A DNA stretch of 64,000 bases. Source: Eutreptiella sp. 'Long Island Sound 2002' (lineage: Eukaryota; Euglenozoa; Euglenophyceae; Eutreptiales; Eutreptiaceae). Below the pieces are notes generated by a model that was not told the DNA's origin, searched no databases, and saw only the letters and a program-made list of their open reading frames with translations. This document shows positions 48,080 through 57,839 of the stretch, in pieces. The first letter of the stretch is position 1, and the number at the start of each line of letters is the position of its first letter. The stretch lies in NCBI GenBank assembly GCA_964036045.1, contig CAXIWF010000527.1, positions 1 through 64,000 of the forward strand, in the 5' to 3' direction. The position numbers and the translations under genes were made by a program.

Positions 48080-48300
48080 AGCCATGCTAGGGCAATAAGT
48101 TCACGCCCTCAAATTTATTTTCAAGGAGAAATCAACCATGCTAGGGGCATTAAGTCACAAACATAGTACATAGTAAGGTGAACCATGCTAGGGCACTAAG
48201 TCTCATCCGTAGACTAATGGTGATTCTAGGACTATAAGTTGATCAACTAAGGTGAGCCATGCTAGGGCAATAAGTTGAACCCCAAGACTAATTGCCCATC
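48080..48300 (+). repeat. Degenerate short tandem: CCATGCTAGGGCAATAAGTT
   Basis: Four to five copies of CCATGCTAGGGCAATAAGTT or close variants (GGGGCATTAAGT, GGGCACTAAGT, TTCTAGGACTATAAGTT). Each is followed by 25-45 bases of weaker similarity. It lies immediately upstream of the truncated Helitron-like reading frame. Confidence 0.75.
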
Positions 48301-48384
48301 TCAGGGGCAGGACTAATTGAACTATAAGAAATATGACCCCCCCCCCTCAACTTTACTCTTTAGCTAGCCCAATAATTCTTTTGA

Positions 48385-48864
48385 CCCTTAGTCCAAACGC
48401 CATACACTCTCGACAAGCCGAACTTCCATCATTTGCATTGGGGTGTGTGGACGGACGATCCCATACATCATGTGAACCCCAATATTCGGCATGCCGCGAT
48501 TCAAAGTGCCTTGGGTAGGCTATCTGCTTCAGTTCCACATGCTTTCGACTGGCTGGGCGACCCCAGCGAAATAGCATATTGGGAGGCCCGGGCCGCCCTG
48601 GTGCAACCCCACAAACATGGCGACAAGTGCAAGGTTCCCGTCCGCGATCCAACTCAGGTTGTCTTTCAATGCAAGGCAGGTATGCCAAAGCCCCTGCACA
48701 GTGATGTGGCCTTCACACCCATCGAAGTGAAGATTCCAGACTGTGTGCGCAACCTATTAGTGGAGGAGGGTGTTGCATTCGAGGACACAAAAACGCCAGG
48801 GGTTGTGCGCCTTCACGAGGACCTGCAAGGCGGCAATCTGGGAGCCTCCGCGGCTAAAGAATGA
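48385..48864 (+). pseudogene. Helitron Rep/helicase N-terminal remnant
   Basis: An open frame without a convincing ATG. It carries HKHGDKC and, 17 residues on, CKAGMPKPL, resembling the HxHxxTC...CRFGFPxP segment that follows the Rep domain in Helitron proteins. The next expected segment continues in a different frame (48770-51553), so a frameshift lies near 48820-48860. The upstream Rep catalytic region is missing. Confidence 0.6.
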
Positions 48865-51553
48865 TGGCTTGATCAGCCAATTCTGCCCGAGGGTGTTCGT
48901 GGCCACGAACGGCTGCCACTCGAATTGGCAGTTAGTCTATGGCAGCCGCTTCCTCTTGGCATATTTAATCAAGTACCTTAGCAGCGAGGAGGAGCGTTCC
49001 GTGGTGCGGTTAACCCAGCAAGGGCCGCAAATCGTGAAGGCTACGGAGCAGGACGAGCACAAGCGCAAGCGTACAACAGGGCTACGCCTCAAGAGGAAAT
49101 GCCACGGCCGCACCATCGGGGTGCCGGAGATGATATTCTATTGCCTCGGATATTCTGCCGTGTATTGTACCTTCTCCTCCCGCCACGTCAACACGGGGAC
49201 CCCAGGAGGTTGCTTCCGCGTGCTCCGCACGAAGTGGCGGCCTCAGCGGGAAGAGAGCCCCATCTTTGGCCCCGCACCTACGGGAGGTCGCGGATGCCCC
49301 GACGACTCACGGTGTGGACGTCAAAACGGGCAGCCTATGTTTCGGGATCGTGAGCCTACAATTGATCAGCGTCAATCGTACACCGATTGGGACATTGAGC
49401 GCTATCATCCGGACGCGGTTCTACTATATTGCCTTCGGCCCCCGGAAACATACCCCTTGGAAATACGCGACTGGGCCGAGTATGTTGTTACAGACATCAG
49501 TAACCGCAATCTCCGCAAGCTGTCCTGGGAGAAGCGTCGGCAGCGCGTTCTGGACTGGAAGAACCACGGTTTCTACGATTTGCGTTACAATCGAGTGTAT
49601 TTGCATTGGGAAATCCTCAGGCACCCTCCCTTATGGCACATCATCTTCCGCCGCCTAAAGGACCTCCCCGCGGGACAGGCCTTGGCACATGCCTTGGACC
49701 ATCCCGGTGACCGCGAGCCATGGATGGCAGCCGTGGTGAAATGGGACATCCGAGTGCTCATCTTCGTGGAGCCACGCTTTCGTCCCGGCTTTTGCTTTGA
49801 TTGGTTGTGCCAGCGCATCTTGCGACTATCCGGGCCATTCGGAAAGGAGGTCGCCAACCGAGACAGGTTCTTGGCGAATTCGGGTTATGACTCCCTTCAT
49901 GAGGCCCTCACGTCATTGTTTGTCAATCTACCCCTTGGGGAGTGGATCTTGGAGGATGCGTCTGGTTGGCCCATTGGCTTCGAGACTGTTTGGCGCTTGG
50001 TTATCCGCATTTGGGAGCAACAACGTAGTGGAAACACGTACGATGTCTCCATCCCCATGACGGACCGCGAGTTGGAGGCCGAGCATTGCCAAAAATACAG
50101 CGCCCACTTGCATGCAATCCAGCTTCGACATTGCAACCGCATGCTCAAGGTCCCACCATGTGGACCGCATCCCGAACAAACAAATGCAAGTTGGGCCGAG
50201 CAAGAACGAAGTGCAAACTTCCTGAAGGAAGATGTTGGGTTGATCATCCAAAGCATGCAGGACATATGCCCGGGAGACTGGATCACGGATGGCTTGTACT
50301 ATGTCCGGCCCATCTACATTAGTGGCCCACCGGGCACAGGAAAGTCTTGGGTAGCGATGCAAGTCCTGAAATGGATTTGGAGTGCCACGATACTTGGCCC
50401 GGAGCATTGGGAGCTAACCGCCGTGGGCGCCATGTTTGCCCAAAATGGCGTTGGGATTCACCTTCATCGTCTTTGCCTGTTTCGTCCCGGTAAGTCCAAC
50501 CTTTGGACAACCCCTCAGAGTTTGGCGGCAACGGCACTTAAGCGGTTGCAACAACAACCACACCTTGTTCGCCGTCTCCAAGAGCTCATCGTGCTGTACA
50601 TCGATGAACTCGGACAATGCGGTTCACCGTTGCTGCTAGGGCTGCACCTCGTATTGTCCAAGGTTCGAGGCAATGATTTGCCTTTTGGCGGTGTCTTCGT
50701 CTTTGCGGCAGGGGACCATTACCAAACAGAGCCCGTGGATATGGCCCCGCCTTACACCTCGTGGTTCATGAAGTACCACTTTCGCGTCATCACATTGCAC
50801 GAACTGTTTCGATCCCGCAATGATGAGACGTTGCAAACAATCATCAACTTGGCCAGGGTTCCCCAATTGATGCCAACTAGCCGTGCGTACATCATGCAGG
50901 CCATTCGGCAACATTGCCGTCATGTTGCGGTAGATCCAGCACATGGCCAGTGGCTGCAACAGCATGTTCGCCACATCGTGCCACTTGTACCAGACGGTGC
51001 CACTTGGTTGTTGGCCAAGAAGGTGGCCGTCGAGAAGGCCCGCGAAGCGGCGTACAATGCTGCAACCACCCCCAAGGAGTGTTTCAAAAGTGAAGATTTT
51101 ATCCAAAAAAACTCCGAATGGAGCCCCCTCCGGGACAAATCCTATCGTGACATTCTAGACCGCGAATCCGCCTTGCTTCGCCGCTGCCGGGTCTTCGTTG
51201 GTGCCCGTGTAACCGTTGTCCAGAATACTACGACCGATGGACAGGAGGTGTTGAACGGAGCTTCTGGTACCGTTGTTGCGTTTTGCGATACCCACGTTCG
51301 TGTCACCTTCGACGATGGGCGTACTCTTCGGGTGGGTCGCGAGAGTTCAATTGACATCAGCTACCAAGGGGTTCCCTTGCGCCGGCTGCAATTCCCCCTC
51401 GAGTTGGCTGTGGCCACGACAATCCATGACATCCAAGGGGCCACAATCGCTATCCTGGCCACCTACCTGGACGACAACCCGGACCACCTCCTATGGTCTC
51501 GAACCATGCTCTTCACCTTGTTGACCCGGGCCGAGAGCTTGAGTGGCATCTAA
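48770..51553 (+). CDS. Pif1-type helicase of a Helitron-like element
   Basis: A frame of 927 codons (with the genuine N-terminal part beginning around residue 30). Residues 40-70 match the CHINVEV...KYLxKY block of Helitron proteins. The helicase core starts near 490: Walker A GPPGTGKS (519-526), Walker B LYIDE (609-613), GDHYQTEPV (648-656), a VGARVTVVQN...LNGASGTVV segment (810-836), and QFPLELAVATTIHDIQGATI (874-893) with TRAESLSGI at the end. This order is diagnostic of Pif1/RecD2-like 5'-3' DNA helicases, which Helitrons use for rolling-circle transposition. The stop TAA (51551-51553) falls in the middle of the conserved end and the next codons continue the same frame into a GIY-YIG domain. 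Expression as one protein would need readthrough; otherwise this is a degraded copy. Confidence 0.75.
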   Translation: MLHSRTQKRQGLCAFTRTCKAAIWEPPRLKNDGLISQFCPRVFVATNGCHSNWQLVYGSRFLLAYLIKYLSSEEERSVVRLTQQGPQIVKATEQDEHKRKRTTGLRLKRKCHGRTIGVPEMIFYCLGYSAVYCTFSSRHVNTGTPGGCFRVLRTKWRPQREESPIFGPAPTGGRGCPDDSRCGRQNGQPMFRDREPTIDQRQSYTDWDIERYHPDAVLLYCLRPPETYPLEIRDWAEYVVTDISNRNLRKLSWEKRRQRVLDWKNHGFYDLRYNRVYLHWEILRHPPLWHIIFRRLKDLPAGQALAHALDHPGDREPWMAAVVKWDIRVLIFVEPRFRPGFCFDWLCQRILRLSGPFGKEVANRDRFLANSGYDSLHEALTSLFVNLPLGEWILEDASGWPIGFETVWRLVIRIWEQQRSGNTYDVSIPMTDRELEAEHCQKYSAHLHAIQLRHCNRMLKVPPCGPHPEQTNASWAEQERSANFLKEDVGLIIQSMQDICPGDWITDGLYYVRPIYISGPPGTGKSWVAMQVLKWIWSATILGPEHWELTAVGAMFAQNGVGIHLHRLCLFRPGKSNLWTTPQSLAATALKRLQQQPHLVRRLQELIVLYIDELGQCGSPLLLGLHLVLSKVRGNDLPFGGVFVFAAGDHYQTEPVDMAPPYTSWFMKYHFRVITLHELFRSRNDETLQTIINLARVPQLMPTSRAYIMQAIRQHCRHVAVDPAHGQWLQQHVRHIVPLVPDGATWLLAKKVAVEKAREAAYNAATTPKECFKSEDFIQKNSEWSPLRDKSYRDILDRESALLRRCRVFVGARVTVVQNTTTDGQEVLNGASGTVVAFCDTHVRVTFDDGRTLRVGRESSIDISYQGVPLRRLQFPLELAVATTIHDIQGATIAILATYLDDNPDHLLWSRTMLFTLLTRAESLSGI

Positions 51554-52087
51554 ATTGTGGGTTACGATGAAGGGGTGCTTCGCGGCCTACTACAACATCG
51601 TACCAGTTGGCACGCTGAGGTTGACGACTGGATCCGGCAGCGCAATGTGTTTGCCCACCTTCATGAGAATTCCCATGCCACCTCTGATGATCCCTTGGGC
51701 GATTTGGCCTTCCACCAACCTGAGGGTGCAATCTTCTATCCGCGAGGCACCAACGTGGCGTACCACATCGAATCCGTTGGCACAGGCGAGATTTACCCCG
51801 GGTCGACGAACTACATGGCGCGCCGCATTCGACAACACAATGGCCAGCTCTCACCACCGACTCTGCAAACGAGGCATCGCCGCGATTGGCAGTTTGTACA
51901 CATCATTCACGGCTTCCCCCCGGGCGGGGATGGAAGGCGGTTGGCACGTTGGTTCGAGGCAGAGCTACAGCAACGGGCGTTCCGTGGAGCAAACCGATTG
52001 GAGCGGGAACTGCTAGCCCGAACTTTGGCCGCAGAGTGGGGCCGTGCTGGCCGCGCTAACCTGACTGTGAATGTCGTGCCAGAGTAG
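51554..52087 (+). pseudogene. GIY-YIG nuclease domain, in frame with the helicase
   Basis: The frame continues that of the helicase directly after one TAA. The first residues (IVGYDEGVLRGLLQ) look like the natural Pif1 C-terminus. Further on, VAYHIES, then IYPGSTNYMARRIRQHNGQL, then W..VHIIHGF and RWFEAEL give the GIY-YIG fold with its R-x3-H and catalytic-position Glu. GIY-YIG enzymes cut DNA through single-strand nicks, so fusion to a Helitron helicase would add a DNA-cleaving module. No ATG fits a separate start (the first codon after the stop is ATT, then GTG), so it was most likely part of one polypeptide. Confidence 0.7.
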
Positions 52088-52315
52088 GGTGGGGGTTGGA
52101 ATCACATCATGCAGTGCAAGTGGAGGAGCACAACCCTGCTCCTCGCCGCGAAGTGGCCCATTCCTCCTTGTCCTCCACCTACTCCACTTCCATTTTGCCG
52201 TCGTATAGAGCGCAATAATTCCACCCAAAGGGTACCCAGTGCTGGCAACTATTCCCCCTTGAATATGGCCAATCAAGGTAGGTGAGACTCTTGCATGGTG
52301 TTGCACACACACTAG

Positions 52316-52352
52316 CGGGGTTGGGTGCGGCGCCCGCGCCGCCCCAACCCCG
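52316..52352 (+). other. Perfect 16-bp hairpin, candidate Helitron 3' end
   Basis: The left arm CGGGGTTGGG, a bulged T, then GCGGCG. The loop is CCCG. The right arm is CGCCGC then CCCAACCCCG. Twenty-one bases later CTAA is followed by T (52374-52378), the CTRR-T pattern of Helitron 3' termini. The usual hairpin-to-end gap is about 10-12 bases, so the spacing is long. Confidence 0.6.
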
Positions 52353-52498
52353 CCCGCACCACGCCCCTTGGACCTAATGCACACCCTACCCCTGTTCCCT
52401 GACTTTGGCCACTAACTGGTGTCGTGTTGGTTGTGCAAACGTCGTCGCGGTGTAGTGGCTAGTACCTCGTGGTATCGTATTTGGTTCCCCGAGGGTAG

Positions 52499-52528
52499 GG
52501 TTGGGTGGGCGCTCGTGCCACCCCGACC
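52499..52528 (+). other. Second, imperfect hairpin related to the first
   Basis: GGTTGGGTGG pairs with CCACCCCGACC around a roughly 9-base loop, with one wobble and one bulge. Like the first hairpin it is followed within 10 bases by CGCACCACGC, so the two ends are related copies. Confidence 0.5.
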
Positions 52529-53752
52529 GCGTCCGCACCACGCTACCTTTTTTCCGCTTGCCCAAAGACACACACAAACACACCGACATGTGCAATGACT
52601 GGCATCCTCTCACCCTGATTTCATGCACCACAACCCACCTCCCCACCACTCCCGATTTGGGTGCAATGTTGTAACCGGCCCTAACGCCTCAAACCCCGCC
52701 CCCCCCCCCCCATGCATGGATGGAGGCATGTTTGTGTACAAAGCACTTTGGCCCTCCCCTCTGAGCACGATCGGCGTAGACACGTTGCCCCGCCTCTGCC
52801 CGTGTCTTGACCCAAGCCTGGTGTCCAATGCCTCCCATAATGGCTATGGAAATTCCATATCTTTTCTGCTCACAACTCCCTTCTATTGGGCTGCTGATTG
52901 GGTTCGTGGTTAATTGGGGCTCATGCAATGCTGCTCTCCTACTTGACTCTCTCTCATCTTTGCAATTGTGCGCCTGCACCCTGCCCCACAAGAGGTTGGT
53001 TGTGAACCTGGTTCTGCTCAAGTGTGTTGCTCCCAAAATGTGCTGCCACAACTCCACCGACCGACCTTCACATGTCACCAGATGCGATGTCGTAAACACT
53101 CATACACCCCAATGCTGCCCGGCACACTACAGTGCCCCAAGTCACCTTGCTAGGCAAGGCCCACCACACACGCACATATCTATATATGCGACATCAATAC
53201 TAGTGGCATAGAGTTGGCATTAGTGTGGCCAATGGCTTTCAACTTAAGCTTCTCCCACCATGTGCAACACCAGATCCTGTTCTAGGCTCCAAGGTTTCCC
53301 GCCCTCAACATCCTTATCCCCCGCCCCCCCTCCCTGTCCAGCAGGCTCAGTCAAGTACAAAGCGGTATCAACAACATGCACGACCAACCAACCATCAACC
53401 ACATGTGCCGCAATTTCGCATAGACATTTGACACCACCCCAACATCCCAACGACCGCCACAATTCTGTATTTTGCACAAACTTGGGTTTCGGGTGCCTCA
53501 ATTTTTGCAACCTCCACGATGTAGGCGCTACGATTTTGTGCACACCAAGGTTTGCGGGCCAAGTTTTGGCAACCAAGTGGGTGCGTTCTTTGAAAGCAAT
53601 AGGGAATCCCCCCCCCCCCCCCCCGGGGTCCAGTGGTCCAGCTTTGACACATAGGGGATCCGGGGCCAAACGATGTGGTTGTGCAAGAACGGCTGTTCAT
53701 GTTGATATGAAAAATCCAACGCTATGTGGACACTACGTGGACTGCAATGCCA
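52529..53752. other. No recognisable gene
   Basis: C-runs occur near 52699 and 53608. Frames of 130-166 codons exist, but they run through the homopolymers and show no domain. Confidence 0.5.
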
Positions 53753-53895
53753 CAACATAGCATATCATAGCATGACACAGTACGGTGCATTGCAACACAA
53801 CATGCCACAATACCACACTACACAACACCGCAAGGCACGCCATTGCACTACCAAGCATGGCACATCACACGACACCACAACACAACACAACCGTG
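53753..53895 (+). repeat. Degenerate CA-rich tandem
   Basis: A run of units resembling ACAACATGCCACAATACCAC, without fixed length, in roughly 5-base steps. It is depleted of long open frames and ends at ACACAACCGTG. Confidence 0.6.
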
Positions 53896-54759
53896 TGCAT
53901 GCTTTCCTCTGACATGGCAAGACTGTAATTAACCATCGGCAATGGGCACTGAAGTTACAGGTGCCTGCCACTGGCCGTGGGCAGTCCGCCACCGGTTTCT
54001 GCCTTGGTGGGTTGTGCTGCATTGAGGGACTTGGTGTTGCGTGTGTTTAACCACCTTTGATCTACCACAACCAAAGTGCATGGGACACAGGTCAATCAGG
54101 AACCAACACTGTGATGAGGAGCTGAGAGTTTGGTTCGTGGCTAGGCTTAGTCCCAATCCGGTTGAGTCTACACTACCACAGTCACAATCGGACAAGGTCT
54201 GCTGCATGTCCCAAACCAATGCGCATGCGTTGCCGATGATCATCAAATGCAACTCAAAAAAAATCTCGACATTCTCGAAAGGGATGGGTGGGTCAGCCGC
54301 CGTTGCAACAAAGCTAACCCTAACTTTGTGGTTTTCTTGCACCCTTTCCATGAACACTTTGCCCAGTGCCTCACACGTGACCCGGGCCTTTGGCTGGCGT
54401 TGCGTTGCACCGGGGGTTCATGTTCAAGTTTGCAGACGTTCTCCGTGCCACAGTTACTCGCGGTTTCCTCCACCCGTATGCTGACATTCGAGGATGCATG
54501 AGTAAATGTTGTTTGCATTCGGCTTCTGGTCTTGATGATCTTGATGGCTAGGTTGCAACGAACCATTGTAGTGGAATCTTGCCCATTTCGAAGTGTATGG
54601 TGTTTGTATGCAGCATCCAATGGCACATGGGGCATGGGGTACGGGGGGTTAGGCTGGATCCCTGGGTCCCCATCGATGTCTCCCCATCTGTGTGTCATGT
54701 CCCAATCCAACCAAAATCCACCCCCCCCTCCCAACGCCTCTCGTAAAATGCTTATAACA
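53896..54759. other. No recognisable gene
   Basis: A minus-strand frame of 163 codons (54734-54243) and overlapping plus-strand frames have no recognisable domain or splice support. A poly-C run lies near 54720. Confidence 0.45.
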
Positions 54760-55345
54760 TGGTGTATTCCAAGGTTCCCCTACTCACCCTAGGGTACCCC
54801 ACCATTTCCCGACCTACCCCGCGCTACCCCAATTCACCCCATTGTTCCCCAACGTACCGCAATGTACCCTACCCCCAAGCTTCCCCAATGTACACACCCC
54901 ATCCTACCCCAACATACACCACCCTAACACACGGTACCACAACACACCGCAGCCTGCCCCATGGCACTCCTCTCTAACTCAAGGTACACAACTGTGCCCT
55001 ACTCCACCCTCACCCAACATTCCCCAACCCACCCTACCCTAACCTACAGTACCCCATCGGACCCCAATCCACTTAGCACAATGTACCCCCCCCCCCCCCA
55101 AGGTACCCCCAGGTTCCCCAACGTATCCCAACCTACTGCAAGCTACCCCACTTGACCATGGGTAAACCAAGCTACTTCATCCCTCCCCAACCCACCCCAA
55201 TCTACCCAACTCTAACCCAAGCCACCCCATCCAGCCCCAACCTAGCCCAACCTACCCGAACATACCCCAACGGACCCCATCCTACCGCAATCCATTGCCA
55301 CGTATGCCAAGGTACCCCAACATCTCCCAAGGTACCCCAACATAC
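54760..55345 (+). repeat. Degenerate decamer array, TACCCCAACN type
   Basis: About 55-60 units of a roughly 10-base motif close to TACCCCAACN (for example TACCCCAACATACCGCAA near 55330 and AGCCCAACCTACCCGAAC near 55245). It is strongly C/A-biased on the plus strand, with one embedded poly-C run at 55087. Confidence 0.85.
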
Positions 55346-56990
55346 CGCAAAGCAAAGTGTTAGCACCCTAGCACAGCCAACGCTGGTACATGTTGCTCAG
55401 ACCTACAAAGTACTATATGCTGCCCAATACAACCTAGTGCTAATGCTCGTGGGTATGGCAATCCCCCAGGAGAAAGTTGGCCGTCCCCTGTGCTATTGAT
55501 ATACCCCCTGTTGGGCCTGTCCAACGCGCCAAAATGGTGGCAATTGCATGCCCCTTCACCTCACAGCCCACTTCTGGTGGTGATGTGAAACACTTTTTCT
55601 CACAGTGTGGGACGGCACAAATTAGATGACAACATCCGCTGCCTGTGGTTCATGCTTCAATGATTCAATGATTCAATGATATTGAGGGGCGCCTCCTGTA
55701 ATTGTGCTGCCCATGCACCTTTTGAATGATGGAAAGAAAAAATTTGAACCACCTGTCCAGAAATGTTGCAACTTGAGGGTTAAGGAGGGTTGCTTATTGT
55801 ATTGCAATATTTCCACAATTTTCCGCAATTCTTCACGATTGGATTTGACCCCCCCCCCCCCCCAAACTGCAACCCCCCCCCCTTGGCTGTATGTGTTGCA
55901 GGGGAACACGTATGTGGAGAGGCAGTGTGGACACATTCCCTTTAGATCACTCGAGTGGCGCTATGGGCTCCGGTGGGGGCGGCATTGCCAAAATTTTTAT
56001 TGCTGTTGAATTCGTTGCTCCATTGAGTGTCTGCGTGCGCTTATTCTGTGTTACACGGACGGTGTACCGTTTCCCCACCTTAGTCATGGAGTGTAACATC
56101 CCAACTCGACACCATGAGTGCACCAGCGGTGGTTGTCCACTTGTTTGATCTATCCAGTGCCACACAGAGACCCAGTCCGCCCAACATGGTTGCATTTATG
56201 TGCCGGTGTCTCCTCCCCGCTGGGCATTCCCTAAACATGACTGGTCTTGTGACACAGGGCCGCAGAACCCATGCCAAGCCTTCCCTCATGAAAAAAAGCA
56301 GAACATGTTGTTCGTTTGAGCTGCAAAATTTGCATCTCCCGTAAGCGAGATGAAAGATGCGCTGGCACAAACCAAATGCTGAAAGGGGAAAGCCCTGGGG
56401 AGCCCAGCATACACATACTACGTTGCACAGGACTTGACAATCACAATTTTCCCAACTGGAACAGCCGGAGGCAGAGGTACAATTCCAGAAGGGAGCGTGG
56501 CCTGCATGGAGTCATTCTCTGGTGACAGATATTTCTCTCACAGCCAATTTCCAAGTTCAATCTCATCATGTCCAGAGAAGTGCATCCCCCCCCCCCCTCC
56601 AACAGACACATTGACCTATAGGAGTGAGCATGACCTATTGATTGGGGCAGCAAATGGCGTGTTGCTGGGCAGAGTGGACTATTTGTGCCGCAACTTTGCC
56701 ATGTTTAGACCTGCGGCACTGTTGCGGATGCCAGAGTGATTCTGGAGGGTAGCGGCTGTCGCTGATTTATGGCCAACGAACACATTGCCTAGCAACCGCG
56801 TGGTGTTTGGACTGTATAGATTTGGTACCCAAATTAATTGGGTCCCAGGTCTCAACGAAAGGACGTCGCGCGTTCAGTGTTCACTGGACACAAGGGGAGG
56901 AGGTACATAGACTGCACCTGCAACGCAGCTCATGCTGCTGTTTCAAAGTGCTCAGCGTGCCCGTGTCTGATGTCTGTACCCAAAAGTGTG
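55346..56990. other. No confident gene
   Basis: Contains a three-copy ATTCAATG-type microrepeat near 55660-55680 and C-runs near 55849, 55872 and 56586. A minus-strand stretch at 56370-56080 has protein-like segments (GRCKFCSSNEQH) but is broken and unassignable. Confidence 0.4.
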
Positions 56991-57090
56991 TTAGGGCAAG
57001 GGCAGGGGCGGGGGCAAGCTGCAGTGGCAGGGGCAGGAGCAGGGTGTGGGCAGTGGCAGGGCAGGGGCAGGGGTAGGGGCCAAGCTTGCC
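56991..57090 (+). repeat. G-rich GGGGCA-type tandem
   Basis: Irregular GGGGCAGGGGCGGGGGCAAG and GGCAGGGGCAGGAGCAGGG units, with many four-G runs that could fold as quadruplexes on the plus strand. Confidence 0.8.
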
Positions 57091-57839
57091 TCTGATGGGT
57101 GATTCGCATGTCTGACAGCTCAGCACCGCGTTTCAAGATGTGATGCTGCACGAGCAGAGGTATGAAAAGGAGCACCCTAACCCTAAACTGGGAAGACCTC
57201 CGCCCGCAGGCAGACTTGGACGTGCCCTCCCGGAGCTCCCATCTGTCCACTTGAACTCCTTCCGATGTGTTGCAAATGTGCTCCTGCAACACGCGCTCCT
57301 GCCCCAGACAAACTGAGGAGGTGTTTGTGTCAGCTGCGCAAAATCTGCCCCTGCGGCCAATGGCACAGCCACGGCCAGCGTGCCTAAGCGCACTCATCGG
57401 TTGTGCCTGCAGTGATTCGTGGGCAGTGTGCGTGGGCAGTGTGTGCATTTCTGGACGCCCATCCCTTCCCCACCACCTGGCAGTGTGCCCTAACTGTCAC
57501 TTTGTGCTTTCTTCCCAGCGCTATGCACAATTTCGCCGCCCTGCTTTTCTGGTGCAACCCTTGGCCTATGAAATCGGGTTCCTTGGCCTGCTTTGGATTG
57601 GGGGTCCGTGGAGGGTTTCTACATTTGTCCAGACAGCTCTCGGGGATACGGCAAACGCGTGAACGCAGATAGTTTTCAGAGTTGCTGGGATTGTTGCCTC
57701 GCTTGTGCCCACTGAGTGTCCCATAGGGGCTGGTATTTGTGGTATATACTTCCAAAGCCCTTGAAAAGGGCTATTTAGAACACTCTGGGTCTGCATGCTC
57801 TACTGCCGGTATGTTGGGGAACCTTGCTTGCCACTTTTT
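57091..57839. other. No recognisable gene
   Basis: Several frames of 85-130 codons on both strands, none with a domain. Confidence 0.4.

Larger units (their letters stand above)
48385..52377 (+). mobile_element. 5'-truncated Helitron-like element
   Basis: The segment holds, in order, the Helitron post-Rep region (HKHGDKC...CKAGMPKPL), the conserved CHSN...LLAYLIKYL block, a Pif1-type helicase and a GIY-YIG nuclease. It ends with a candidate terminus: a perfect 16-bp hairpin (52316-52352), then CTAA followed by T at 52374-52378. The Rep nuclease part (HUH and catalytic Tyr) is absent: its place upstream is taken by short tandem repeats. The reading frame is broken once and contains one stop codon, so this copy is probably non-autonomous now. 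The 5' boundary is unknown. Confidence 0.65.

Noticed and set aside
52441-52510. tRNA-like or SINE-like stretch (TAGTGGCTAGTACC, then GGTTCCCCGAGG)
   Set aside because: The B-box match is poor and no cloverleaf can be closed.
56080-56370. Cys-containing minus-strand frame resembling a piggyBac C-terminal finger
   Set aside because: Only one CxxC is clear, the rest would need a frameshift, and no DDD core lies nearby.
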